Shown here: piece after piece, positions 34,012 through 46,600 of the stretch
Numbering within the stretch: position 1 is the first letter of the stretch
Layout of the letters: the number at the start of each line of letters is the position of its first letter
Assembly: GCF_032118995.1 (NCBI RefSeq)
Contig: NC_092668.1
Coordinates: 13,309,501 to 13,373,500 of the forward strand
Length of the DNA stretch: 64,000 nt
Reading direction: 5' to 3'
DNA from: Asterias amurensis
Lineage: Eukaryota; Echinodermata; Asteroidea; Forcipulatida; Asteriidae
Notes under the pieces: generated by a model
The model's database searches: none
Told to the model about the DNA's origin: nothing
Seen by the model: only the letters and a program-made list of their open reading frames with translations
Made by a program: the position numbers and the translations under genes

Positions 34012-35230
34012 CCTTTGACCTCGTCTTGGACTCATTTGTGTTGACCTTTAACCCATGGCTCAAATCCATCGAACCGGAGAGGCTGTGTGTCTGAGACTTG
34101 ATTTAAAGGCATAGCCGACCCACATTTGAAATACCTGTGCGCCAGTCGTAGAAACTAATTCCACAGGTTTTGGGTTTTGGCTTCTCTACCAAGCTGTAGG
34201 ATTCTGTAACGAGTTCATGGTCTTGCGATCCTGTCAACTTGTAGCAGAAATAAAATACTGGTGGGAGAATTTTCTACGCTTTCGCTGAAATTATTTTAAA
34301 AGTGAAATAGGTAAGCAGCAGTTTTAGTTTCTTCACCTGGAAGTGGAACAAAGCTTCTTCTGTGTGGTCGTCAAACAACGTCAAACTTGTTAAAAAGAGA
34401 CTTATGGTGTCAAGATAAACAAACCAGAGTCTCCTTTTTTTTCAAGAGTGAAAGTTATACTTCGGGATTCTGAGATAACAGAATTAGCTGTTGCAAAAAA
34501 ATTACCAACCAAAACGACCGATGGTATAAATGCAAAAAAATGTTTTAAAATATTACGACCCTAGCAGAGACTTTCTCCAAGGCTAAATGATGACCGAGAT
34601 TCTGTTAGAAAAGTTCTCTTCAATGTTATGCAACACAACGGCAGTCAAATCAGTCGAACATTGGTAGGATTTGAATTAGCGTGGCAAGATATTTGGATTT
34701 TGGTTGAAACTTTATCCTACCACAAACTTGTTCATAATGCCTGTCATGTGATGATTTCTTGAGACTTGAAATCACATTCAGTGCAAGGCCTTGTCTCCAG
34801 AATCGCGACTGCCCCTAAAAGATGTCATCCACACAGAGCACCAGACTACTAATCAGTTATGCATATGGTAATGCTCAACTCAAGAGGGCGCCAAACTGTG
34901 CATATAAACTATTCTTTTGTTTGGACTGAGAGCTAAACTGTTAAAGATAGTGTGACTGCCACAATGTATTTAACTTCGTTTTTAAAAATGTACTTTTTCT
35001 TTTGTATTCGCCGTTACCTTTAAATCTTCAAATTCAAAGGTGTTCGCTTAAGCGTTAATGTTTTCTGCATTGCAAAAATGTGAATTTAACAAGAAAGCCA
35101 GAAATGTTTGTGTAAAATAGAAAGTACGTTGTACATATTTAACTGCCACATGATGAAATAAATAAGAAAGGATCAATTGCACTTCAGTACTGTGTAAAAT
35201 AGAAATAAATTGTAGTGTTTTTTTTTTTTT
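34012..35230 (+). other. DLG5: DLG5 3' untranslated region (inferred)
   Basis: AT-rich sequence after the stop with no continuing frame. A fragment of a dispersed repeat lies at about 34485-34600; related fragments are in introns at about 22743-22870 and 31381-31450. The transcript end is inferred from the two AATAAA signals near 35.16-35.21 kb. Confidence 0.6.
35157..35209 (+). promoter_or_regulatory. DLG5: Polyadenylation signals of DLG5
   Basis: AATAAA at 35157-35162 and again at 35204-35209, followed by a T-rich stretch (35218-35232), about 1.15 kb after the stop. An earlier AATAAA lies near 34248, so a short 3' UTR form is possible. Confidence 0.55.
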
Positions 35231-35690
35231 TTCCCGTTAATTATTTATTAGATATTAAGTGTTCTGGATTAGGTGTAACATATTCCATGAACTATTTAAA
35301 GAGCATCTGTGATTGGTTGGGTAACCCGTACCACATGATTAATTAATTTGCATAATGTGGGGGGGGGTTGGAGGAATTTGTGTTTATTACTGTGGTTATG
35401 TGTAGCCGATTTCACAGCGATGGCTACGAGGTAATATTTATGGTTTTTAAAAAAGTTGGTTTTGTTTATACAACTTTCAAAAAGTAGTAAATACTATGCA
35501 TTATTTTGTTTGACATCTCGGTTGTTGTTTTTTCGTACAGGTCTATTTTTCACTCATGTTCTTATTGTTATTTATTTATTACTCTTGTTCTGTAATTAAG
35601 GATGGTATGAATTGTAAGCAATGGGTCTTGGCAGCAGGACCAGGGAAACCAGAGAGATATTCAATTATCTCAGATTTTTTTAATTTTTAT

Positions 35691-35795
35691 CAAAGACACT
35701 GGACACTTAAGGTTGTTACTCAAAATTTTTTTTAGCAAAAATGGAGTGTGATAGTATAAAACATTGTGAGAAAGGGCTCCCCTGAGGTAACTTTT
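35691..35795 (-). repeat. MITE family A, fragment
   Basis: About 100 bp of one family A end (AAAGACACTGGACACTTAAG) running into the GGCTCCCCTGAGGTAAC segment, then truncated. Confidence 0.65.
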
Positions 35796-35995
35796 ATCAG
35801 CACTTAACGACTCTTTCATCATCGACAGGAGTCTTCATCTTTTTTTCCTGAAGACAATCAGAGCATACTGATCGAAACATTGTGTCATGAACCACCGGTT
35901 CTTTTTAGAACCAACACTCAAAAGAGATATTTTCACTGCAAACCTCTCTTACCATGCAAAGCTTCAAATCCTAAATACTTAGAAATTTGTTCCAT

Positions 35996-36388
35996 TTTAA
36001 AGACAGTGGACACTTTTGGTAATTGTCAAAGACTAGTCTTCTCACTTGGTGTATCTCAACAATGCATAAAATAACAAACCTGTGAAAATTTGAGCTCAAT
36101 CGGTCGTCGAAGTTGCGAGATAATAATGAATGAAAAAACACCCTTGTCACACAAAGTTGTGTGCTTTCAGATGGTTGATTTCGAGACCTCAAATTCTAAA
36201 TCCGAGGTCTCAAAATCAAATTTGTGAAAATTTACTTCTTTCTCAAAAACTACATTACTTCAGAGGGAGCCGTTTCTTACAATGTTTTATACTATCAACC
36301 TCTCCCCAATACTTGTTGCCAGTAGTAAAGAAAGGTTTAATGCTAATAATTATTTTGAGTAATTACCAATAGTGTCCACTGCCTTTAA
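35996..36388 (+). repeat. MITE family A, full-length copy
   Basis: Complete copy with TTTTAAAGACAGTGGACAC and GTGTCCACTGCCTTTAA ends; 200 bp right of the family A fragment. Confidence 0.8.
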
Positions 36389-36748
36389 CGATAACCATTT
36401 TCTTTTACTGATTTACTGTCATCTACGAACACTTCAAAAATTCTTGAATTCTAGCAGGTTCAGAGTGTGTTTTTTAACGTGTTGATTTATGTGTAAATCA
36501 GCTGTTAGGTAAAAGGGATAATGTAATTCATAAGATTTGTAGACTATTTAAGGGAAAGAATTGATCAATCCACTGCGGAAAGTAAATTTTCATCTCATTT
36601 TTTTTCTATAAAATTAAGTGCACAAAAATGAGTCTATGTGTGTATATATGGCACCCAAAACAAAAAAAAACAAAAACACCTGTTTTCTTAACTGAGTTCA
36701 GTAGACATAGCGGCCTTGTAAAAATTGATGCTTTGTTTACAACGCCTG

Positions 36749-36905
36749 GGTTTGGATTTAATAAAGCTGCTAAGCATACAAAACTTTGGTAAGCAGAAGC
36801 AGGTTACCGACCGGAATGCCATGACTATGTACACATTGTGGTGGCTGGTTCACTACCTGGTTTTGCTTAGCAAAAATTCTTGCTTTATGACATAAAGCTT
36901 CTGAA
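36749..36905 (+). repeat. Repeat family B, diverged copy
   Basis: GATTTAATAAAGCTGCTAAG to ATGACATAAAGCTTCTG with GTGGCTGGTTCACTACCTGG inside. Confidence 0.55.
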
Positions 36906-37177
36906 CAGGTAGGGCTTAAATTCCAACACTTTCAACCAAACACTTGTACAAACAAACAAACTGAATATATCATGTTGCAGAATTGTGGAAAATAATTTGT
37001 TAAATTTTCTCGAATTTTTTCAATGTAAAATTTGCTAAAAGAAATAATAGAATTTGAGGAAACATTTTGTAAGAGTACTTTTCGTGCTGAAGGACATAGT
37101 ATAGGTAATTACCAAACAATTGTAAAGTAAATTTTCGAAACATTCAAAATACTTTTTGGAAGATTAATTAGCATTAC

Positions 37178-37320
37178 AGCCTGGTTCGGACTTTCTACAA
37201 ATGCACATGCGAAGCAAATTTTGGTGTGGCAAAAATCGGTGCGTGCTTTCCTTCCACTTGTGATGCAAGAAAAGCTGCTTCGCTGAAAGCATTTGCAGGA
37301 AGTATGAACCAGGATTTATT
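37178..37320. repeat. Family G copy
   Basis: AGCCTGGTTCGGACTTTCT left end, CAGGAAGTATGAACCAGGA right end. Confidence 0.65.
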
Positions 37321-37689
37321 TGGTTTTGGTACAAGATGTATTGCTGTAATTATAGAAAATACTAGTATACTTCCTTAATTTTATTTAAGTTGTCAGGCCA
37401 GGCAATATTTATGAGCTTAATATGCATAAATCACAACAATTACTTCTGTGTTTGTTTTATAAATTGATGAACAATTTAATCTTACTCTGACATTTTATTG
37501 GTGAGAGGGAATTACAATTAAGGATAGAAAAAAACTTGCTTCCTTGCTGGGAAAAAATGAAAACCCAATTTTCAACTCACACAAGTTTTGCTGAAAAAAA
37601 TTGACAAGGTCTATGTTACTGACTGAGCAATTTAAGTTGATTAATTTAATCAAATCTTATGTGAAACCTGTAAACAAGGGTGCTTGCTA

Positions 37690-37965
37690 TGTGAACCAGT
37701 GACACTGGGGTACTGACCGGGACTCGAACCCACACTCTGCTGATCAGTTCATAGAGCTGTATAAGCAAAAAATATTGCCAAACCATTCTCTGCTAAGAAT
37801 ACCGGTCACAAATGGTACAAGTGACATGGTAGTAACCTTATCCCGGTAAGCAAAGTTTTATTAAGCTTAGCATCTGTTTGAGCTTAAGCAGCTCTATCAA
37901 ATTTTGCCCTGAGCTATGAGTTGAGTGCTCTTAACCCCTCAGCCACAACAACCCATCTAGAAGGC
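37690..37965 (-). repeat. tRNA-derived SINE split by repeat family B
   Basis: Minus strand: 37911-37965 carries the A-box side (GTGGCTGAGGGGTTAAGAGC), 37690-37746 the B box (GTGGGTTCGAGTCCCGG). Between them, 37747-37910, lies a complete family B element with its GAGCTGT/CAGCTCTAT ends. Elsewhere (30578) the SINE is uninterrupted at this place. Confidence 0.7.
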
Positions 37966-38701
37966 ACAACTTTGTTTAGAGCGTAAAGTCGGGCACTGTC
38001 TGACTGTGGCTTGATTTTGAAAAACATGACTTAAAGCTTAGAATGCACATAGCAGTACACTGAGCAGCAGCCGTAGCCATATTTTTGCCCCAAGACATTA
38101 GTGCTTGATATTGGAAAGTGTACTACGCTGGGTTGTAAATTGCGAAAGCGTGCTGGCCTCTTATGGTATGATTTAACCAACTTGACTGGAAAGCTTGACT
38201 GACGAGCAACTTCAGACTAGTCTCAAGCCCGCCATTCAAGTTGATTATAACTTAATAGGGCACGCTTTAGCGATTTACAACTGAGCTTAGTACACTCTCC
38301 AATATTGAGCACTTACGTCTTGGGCCAAGACTACCATAGCCACAGCTCGGCCATGTCATGGAAATCAAGTAACGCTTTTAGTTTGATCACATTTATTTTT
38401 TGCAATGTTTAGGTCTCATCAGAGTGTTAATTGTGTGTGAAAATTAGTTTCAAGTCCAAGTTAAAAACTTTTGCATTTATTTTTAAGAAGTAAGCCTTAA
38501 GTTTATGCTTTATTCAGCAAAAGTATTCTTTAGCAAAGATTGATAGTTATTTCGTTCTGTCATCATTCATGTATTCGCTCAATAGCAATTTTCGTAGGTA
38601 TTCAAGATTTTATTTTATTTTAATAGTGCTGAAGAACAACAAAATGGTGGAGTAAAATTAATGGTGACTTGAAGAAAAAAAACATTGTTTAAAAAAATGC
38701 G

Positions 38702-38880
38702 CTGGGCCAAGTTTTGTAAATCTGCCAAGCAGATAATCGCTTAACAAGTTTATTTTGCTTAGCAGCAATGAAGTGATGAACCAGTCACAAGCATGTTCTT
38801 TGTGTAGCTTTCTTGCTGGTAACTCCTTTCTGCTAAGCAACATTTTCTGTGCAAAGCAAACTTATGTGTTTTTAAAAGGG
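38702..38880 (+). repeat. Repeat family B copy
   Basis: CTGGGCCAAGTTTTGTAAATC start, CTTGCTGGTAACTCCTTTC core; right end decayed. Confidence 0.6.
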
Positions 38881-39949
38881 GGAATACTTTATCTCAACAA
38901 TTTTCAAGTCATTGTCAAATAAGTATTTAGAAGGCAAACTATAGATTGTATTAATTTAGGCCATTTAAAAAAAGTGGGGATTAAAGGGGCAAAGAAGAGT
39001 TGGTCCTATACTGTAATTGGTTGTTGTGCTTATTGTGCAGTGATACGCTTGTTGCAAAAGAACAAGTAAAAACAGTTCATAGAGCTGTGAAGAAAATCAA
39101 CAATGTCTCGAGAATCATTTATTGACTGTTTATGTTCAGGATTAAAGTAAAATCCCCCACCCTCTTTTTCGACACCAAAGAACTTCAACAGATGTGCATC
39201 TTCCTCGATTTGAGTTTGTGGGTAAAAAAAAGGTCATTTAGAGCAGAAAACATTGCTATGATCAGCCAGTAAAAGTGTGCTGGGTAACATCAAAATTGAA
39301 CATGATTAAGAAATTGTTCCAAGTTAACCTGCCAAAACTCCATGATTAAGAAATTGGTCCAAGTTAACCAGCCCAAACTCCATGAAGTTTACACTGTCGC
39401 CACTCATGTTTTGCTCATTGAGTATGAGTGCCAATGCGCTTGTGTCTAAGTTAGTTTGTGTACGGGTGCGTTTTGTACGGACGAGATTCCTCCATGGTTT
39501 GTTGTATAATACCGCTATATGAAAGCATACCAATAAGCACTCTGACTGAGTGAGACACTGCCCTTCTAAGTTAAGCTAATTTGCCAAGAAGGGGCATCAA
39601 GGGCCAATAATCAAAATCCAGAGTACTAAATTGGTGATTGGCAGGTGCAACTACCCCCCCCCCCGTGCACAATTTAATTATTGACAACTAGCAGTTAGAC
39701 CCATTCAAATGATTCGCCCTTGTGTTTGCCTCCTCCATCGATAAATAAACAAAATAACAACTTCTTAAATTATTGCTTGAAATATTATTATTGGCTTCTA
39801 TTCAATAAACAAAGGCTTCAGAAAAGCCTACTGCATCATGAAGAGCACAACATCGCACCTTAACAAAAAAATGGGCAATTTATACAAGTGCTGGCCTCAC
39901 CCCCTATGATTCATTCAAATTTCGGCTAATAAAAGGATGCCGTTCGTAC

Positions 39950-40197
39950 TACGGTCACGCGCATGCACATCGAGCAAGGCATGCTGGGAAAAGATGGCGA
40001 TATCAATCACCCCTGGGAACGAGGTTGATACACCCCTTACTTCCTCGCGGCCATTTTGCTTCTGAGCGCGGGCATCGTGTGTTCAAAGACGATTGTGTGT
40101 GGAGGAAAAGCAGACTTTTTGTAACATTTTACACATCAAAATTTAACAACTTCCACGATGATAACCGCACGGATGTTCCTAGAATCTTCTTAATTAG
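39950..40197 (+). promoter_or_regulatory. Promoter-like region and untranslated first exon of an unidentified gene
   Basis: An island richer in G+C and CpG than its surroundings (39.95-40.1 kb) with a palindromic CGCGCATGC, two YY1-like sites (AAGATGGCG at about 39993 and GCGGCCATTTT at about 40047), then an exon-like stretch ending AATTAG with donor GTAAGTG at 40198. The only ATG frame in the exon is short and stops at its end, so the exon is probably untranslated. The exact transcription start is not visible. Confidence 0.45.
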
Positions 40198-40738
40198 GTA
40201 AGTGATTCATGTGTTGATGCAAAAGAGGAAATGTGAGGGGTGATAATAGACAAGATTGTCTCAGGCATTACAGTCAAACCAGCTAAATGTCAATGATATA
40301 ACCCAAGACAAATCGAAGAAACGTAGATTGTGTTAAAATTGATTAAACCACTGAATTCTCGCTCAATACAAGTGAGGAAAATATTGTTTGGGGTGGATAT
40401 TTTTGTTGAAACATTAACCCACATCGATTATTTATGCTGATGAATTCTAATACTTTGCACTACACGTTTTTTGTTTCTCCAATTCCTTCAAAGTTCAATG
40501 CAAGTGTTTAGAGTAAATTCACAGGGCGCACATATTTTTCTCTGAACTGTTTTCTTGTGTGTTGGGAATTAGATTTGACGACATGAGGTACTGTACATGT
40601 CATGTATATGTTGAGACAATTTAAAGGCCCCCTGAAGTAAAATTTCCCAATGCCTTATACTTTCTATATCCCCTCATCCTCATTATGTATGAACACTAAT
40701 TTACATCCATACTCTAAATATAATTTTGTTCTTTTTCA

Positions 40739-40835
40739 GAGTTCCTGGAATCTGAATGTTTCCCTTTCATCAGAACTATATGCTGCCTCTCCCTACATCT
40801 CAGCAGTCTTTCCAGCCACAACAGCAGTCACTGAG
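40739..40835 (+). CDS. Candidate second exon, start of a Gln/Pro-rich protein
   Basis: After the acceptor TTCTTTTTCAG comes an ATG at 40756 opening MFPFHQNYMLPLPTSQQS and continuing QPQQQSL, up to a donor GTACGAG at 40836 (phase 2). The preceding 540 bp fit an intron from the donor at 40198. Composition looks like the N-terminus of a regulatory or RNA-binding protein, but I do not recognise the family and found no continuing exon before 48 kb. It could be a short gene, a non-coding RNA or a chance exon. Confidence 0.4.
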
Positions 40836-42726
40836 GTACGAGCCTCAACCGTTCTGTAAGGCAACCAAAATGTATATTTCTATTACTAGCTGTAGGGCCA
40901 AAATAATTTATACCAACACATTTGCCCAAATTTCTCTCGTACTTTTTTTACTCCTAAGACCCAGGTTTTATATGACTTCTCCTTTTTTGTGGGGCCTCCG
41001 AAAAATCTGTTAAATTTCTATTAAAAACTTTCATTTAGGTGAGCCCTTCTTCCATCAAGAGCCAAACATAAACTAAGCATCGTCAATTCGATACTAAACT
41101 ACCCTTGAGATAATAACCTAATATTGTGAATGAGCATTTTTTGAGTTTTGCAACTGATTCTAGTTCACCAAAAGGAACGATTACACTGTATTTCTGTACT
41201 TGCAAACATGCAATTACTGTTCATAAATAATATGTTACTTTAACCATTCCCCCCCCCCCCAGGATGTTGAGAAAAAATAGCTTTATAGTTTTGAATGCAT
41301 CCTATTAAATAGGTGTACTTTGTAGTTACTCCAAAAATTAATTACCATAAAAACGATAGAGCACTGGCCATGTTGATGTTAAAAAAATTTTGTTGGAAAA
41401 ACACCCTTTAAAGTAAAATGGAGTTTTAGGGAAAGTGGTAATTTAAAAAAAAAAATAATAATAATCTGAGAAAGGCTTCAGGCATGAAGCCTTTCTCATG
41501 CATCTATCTGAAAGCACACAATTTTATGCATGAAATGTAGATTTCCTTTCATATTTTGTTTTCAACTTTGATGACCATTTGAGCCAAAACTTTAACTGGT
41601 TTGTTATTTATGCATTTATTGAGGCACACCAAGTGATGAGACAGGTGTTTGATAATTACCAAAAGTATCCCAAATCTTTATTATTTTCTAAAAGTTACTT
41701 TTAATTAGTTCATCAACACCTAGAAGGGGAATAGGGGATCACCAAAGCCGTTCATAGAACCAATAATTGTCCAAATATTATGATTCATCAGAAAATAATA
41801 AGCAAACCAGACTTGATTGTTTATTTGAATTTTCAAGACTTTATTTGAACAAACTCATGTTTTCCAAAGAAAGAAAACAAAAACAGCAGTTAGTGCATCC
41901 ACACTGTTAGACATTAACCCCCGCCCACCCCTACCTCAAGAGCTTGATTATGACTAAGATGTATGTTATGTTTCCGGAACGTTTTAATTAAAACAATTTT
42001 TGTTTTGGGGTGCTTTTGCACTCCTGTTGCTTCCTTACTATTCATTTTGATAGTTGCTTAAATTGATGGTTAGAAATGTGCCAGTTGATGTAAAATTACT
42101 TAAACCTCTTTGAAATTATTTTAAAATGTCTTCTTTTTTTAATGCACTTGTTAAGTGCCACAATTCCAAAATTGTATTTGTAAAATCAAAGACAGCTTTC
42201 AATTCATACTTGTCTATATTAAAAGTATTGAAAATGTGTATAGTTTCAAAATTCAACTTAAACTGCCAAACCAGTTAAGAATTTATCCGAGAAGAAACAT
42301 CAGCTGGCAAATGACAATCATAGCTAAGAAATATAAATGATCAACCAAGGAAGAAATGTAACCTGTTTTTTCCAAAGGAGTCCACATGGCTAGAAAAAAA
42401 ACTAGTCTCATGAAAACATAAAGTAACTATTTGGTTTCCACAAACTTGTAAAATAATTGTTTGTGCTTTTTCAGAATATTCCAAGAATCAAAGCGTTTTA
42501 TTCGTTTATTTTCAAACAAATCTAATTAAATTTGACTCCTTTATGGTTTACAGGTTGCATTTCTTACTTATAAAGAAGGTACAACATTGGTATTCATATA
42601 CTGCATATAGAGTGCACAAATTTTGACACAAAAAACATTATCTAAAACTTGCAGCGTTTCAAAACAAATTTCTTTATTATGAATGTTTACTTGCATGCTT
42701 ACCAAAATTTACAATAGCGTAACTAC
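40836..42726. other. AT-rich stretch without supported exon
   Basis: Includes a decayed family A-like hairpin at about 41380-41690 (AAGGCTTCAGGCATGAAGCC stem). No convincing continuation of the gene starting at 39.95 kb. Confidence 0.4.
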
Positions 42727-43403
42727 CAATGTTGTATCTTCTGTAAAGGCCGCATCTTATAGCTTGTTCCGTGACTTTACAATCTCAATCTTGGAAAGTG
42801 TTTGAAGTTTTTGATTATAAAGTTTTTGTCAAAAAATGACTAAGTCCAAAAAAAGACTCAGAAAGTCAATAATTACTAAGTGTTTCTGTCAAAAAATGAC
42901 TAAGTCCAAAAAAAGACTAAGTACAAACATTGACTATGAGTTTCTGCTCAAAAAATTACTAAGTACAAACAATGGCTAGGTTTTTTGGTCAAAAAATGAC
43001 TAAGTCCACAAAAGGACTCAGAAAGTCAATAATTACTAAGTGTTTCTGTCAAAAAATGACTAAGTCCAAAAAAAGACTAAGTACAAACATTGACTATGAG
43101 TTTCTGCTCAAAAAATTACTAAGTACAAACAATGGCTAGGTTTTTTGGTCAAAAAATGACTAAGTCCACAAAAGGACTCAGAAAGTCAATAATTACTAAG
43201 TGTTTGTGTCAAAAAATGACTAAGTCCAAAAAAAGACTAAGTACAAACATTGACTATGAGTTTCTGCTCAAAAAATTACTAAGTACAAACAATGGCTAGT
43301 GTTTTGGTCAAAAAATGACTAAGTCCACAATGGAACTCCATTTTATTGTTATTTAAAGTCACAACAAGCTATAAGACGATACCTTTAATAAGAGGCTGCA
43401 TTC
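42727..43403. repeat. 160-bp satellite within flanking inverted repeats
   Basis: 42823-43330 is about 3.2 copies of a 160-bp unit built of four ~40-bp subunits with TCAAAAAATGACTAAGTCC or a variant. It is bounded by inverted repeats, 42727-42778 and 43355-43403 (AAGGCCGCATCTTATAGC against its near complement), so the whole could be one element with an expanded core. Confidence 0.75.
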
Positions 43404-43698
43404 CATTTTGATGTACCTAGCAATATAATCTTATGGTAATTTGAATTTGACGCCTTGTATTAAGTGTCTTATGCAAATTTCTACTTGATTACATGTTGGT
43501 GTACATTACTTTGGGATACAGTCTCTTCTGCACCCCTATAGGGGGTGCACTTGGTTGATCATGATTTTAATAATAGGGGGGGTAGGGCCAAACTTTTTAC
43601 GCAGTTAATTTCGAACCGTACAACGGCACGAGAAATTTTTTTGGCTGACTTAGTCTATATAAAAAAGGCGTTTTTTAAGGGATTTTTTTGATTTTTTT

Positions 43699-46600
43699 AA
43701 GCACCACTGAACTGTAGAAGCAGCAGAGTTGCGCAAACGTGTGTGCTGGTCGGTGTGGCCAACTACTATCTAGAAAGTGAAGCGACTAAATGATCTAAGT
43801 ATTAATGGAAGGAAAGCATTTTATTAAGTTAAATCAAGTTAATGTTTCATTGATAGTCTGTTTTACCAATGTCCTGCCTTACATGATTGACAAACTAAAA
43901 AGATTGTTTTTTAAAAGTCCGAAGCCAAAAACAAACTTAAGATTTTTTTTCCAAAGTCCAAAACAAAAGTCGGAAAGGATTCTGTTGCCCGTTAAAATGT
44001 TTGATGAATCTGAATCAAGTGTACCATCGGACGTCTCCCCCTGTTCGGGCAAACACGTCGCTAAGTTCTTGGAGTAAAGTTTCAAGTTCGAGTTTTGGTT
44101 GAAGTGTAAAAGGATGCTTCCACTCCGTCACCGATTGAGTCCTGTACCATCAGAATGACGAAGACTTCAACCCAGATGATGATGCGCTGATCAGAGAAAC
44201 AAGATTCCAACATGGCGGCTGAACTTGAACAATTTTGTGAATTTTTGTGACAAGCACAAAAAAACAGAACTAAAATACGCATGTTCTTTTCAATATTAAC
44301 AGCATACTCAGGAATGTATTGGTTTCACTTGCATTAGAAGTACTACACTTCTTCATAAATTTTGTTTCAAATCAATCATAAGTTTTAGATTTGTTAAAAT
44401 ATCGCAACATTTTAACAGTGTGTGTGATTACATGTTCAAACAAAGTCAATTTCAAAGTCAAAAGTGAGGTTGTACACAAACATCAAATTTGTATCTTCAT
44501 TGCATTGAGTATCGTTACAGGAGATATTGTAGATGACATTGGGTTTATGGAGGATAACTAGACTGAGAAAAAACCTAATAAAAAACAACCTAATCTATCT
44601 CTAAACAAAATCTAAACTCCTGAGTACAACAAAGTTTCAAATCCTACGGAACTACAAATTGTTAATGAAGTCCGAATAAAGTATTGAACATCTAGGATCA
44701 ACAACTACTCCTACTGATTAACTTCATGTAAACCTGAAAACCAACAACTGCATGCTAATGTTTTCGTACCAATTTTAAATTACAATGTTTTTGCATAAAA
44801 ATGAGTCCGACGTCGATGTCAGAAAATTAAGGTTTTATCAGTGACGAGAAGATCCTAAGTACAACAAAGTTTCAAATCCTACAAACTACAAATTGCTGAT
44901 GAAGTCCCAATAAAGTATTGAACATCTAGGATCAACAACTACTCCTACTGATTAACTACATGTAAACCTGCAAACCAACCACTGCATACTAATGATTTTG
45001 TACCAATTATAAAGTACAATGTTTGTGCATAAAACTGAGTCTGACGTCGATGTCGGAAAATTAAGGTTTTATTAATAAGTGACGATAAAAATCGCTGAAA
45101 ACTTGGTGTATTTTCCATCTAGAAAGACACCTGTGATTCTGCAAACAGTGCATGACTAAAGTAACAAAGTGAGGTCTTATTTAGAATACCTATTCCTGCT
45201 GTGTCTTTTTGGCATAATATTCATAACAAAATCAAGCTACCTAATTTAGTTATTTATTTAATAGTTCTACACTAATACTGGACTTCCTGCATCTACCTAG
45301 CCATTTGACAAATTACTGTTTGTTCTGAGGTTATTTAACTGAATAAGTCTACACTAATACTGCTAATAAACACCTACATGTAGTTTGATCTATTGTACAC
45401 TGCGCTGTTGTACATGTTGAGACATTCTCATGTTTACCATAAAAAAACTAAAATCATTGATGGACATCGCACAAATTTGTTTTGTTTCAAAGAGTTCTTA
45501 ACAAAAACAAACACAGGTTGCATTTGTTCCCAACAGTTCTACAGGTTTATCTTGAACTTGCCTACTCTTTTAAGAACCTGTCAAAATATTAACAACCAAG
45601 TGTCTTTGTCACTTTAACAGCCTAAATAACTAAAACTTCAACCCAGATGATGATGTGCTGATCAGAGAAACAAGATTCCAACATTGCGGCTAAACAAATT
45701 TTGTGAGTTTTGGTAAAACGCCCGAGTGTCGTCACCATGTTCAGCTGGAAAAAGGTTCACCAGTTGTAAAAACTGTTCACAATTAAAAATAGTTAATACC
45801 CTGAAGGATTGAAAACACCTACTGCAGCTAAATTACAACGTCTATGAAAAATGTATACAAATCATGCACACCACAGTGGCAATATTTGTTAAAAAAGCAA
45901 TGTCTATTGATCAACATCATTTGTAAATCATTTCCTCAACTGATTGTCGTTAATATACCTACTGTAGAATCTGTCATAAAGCTGACCACTCAAAACCTAC
46001 AATGAACGACCTAGTTAATTGGTCACTGAAATAGACCAATAGTTAACGTCATAGACTGAATATTGTTAACCAGTTCAACTATTCTAACTTACGAAGGAGT
46101 GTACATACAACCTACTGTGGCTAAGAATGAAACCAGTCACAATTACCTAATGCACAACAGCATCTTTCTTTCTAAGCGACCATGTTTCTTCTACAATAAA
46201 GGACCCTGTTAACTTCCTACACAATCCCAATGTCATCTTTGATATCTCCTTTTGATACATTCAAAACTTCTTAACACAAGTGAAACCAATGTAAAAGCCT
46301 GAGTACCTGATTGAAATGTGAATAGCCATGTTCAGAATCTCGTTTCTCCGACCCTCGCACCAACATCTGGGTAGAAGTCTCCGTCATCCGTCAAGTTCAG
46401 AGGCTCCCTCAGATCAGAAGAGGATGTCCAGTGTAGAGAAGTTGCTCAAAAAGTAGACCCGTTTACACAGGAACAGTATAGAGAGACGGGTACCAACTTA
46501 GGATAACAAAATGATCAGGTAAAAAATGTGCAAAAAAGTGCAATGGTCCTCAGTCCTTGACACTTTTGATACAGGCCCCCAAAGACTTCAACAGGCAACC

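Larger units (their letters stand above)
36906..39949. other. Intergenic stretch right of DLG5
   Basis: Besides the repeats listed separately, 38020-38350 contains inverted segments around GTAAATTGC and GCTTAGTACACTC (for instance near 38110-38140 against 38265-38300), and 39300-39380 a short direct repeat of AACCTGCCAAAACTCCATGA type. No exon supported. Confidence 0.4.

Noticed and set aside
43879-44085. 68-codon minus-strand frame in the left arm of the 3.15-kb element
   Set aside because: Overlaps the longer plus-strand frame and is not kept in the inverted right arm.
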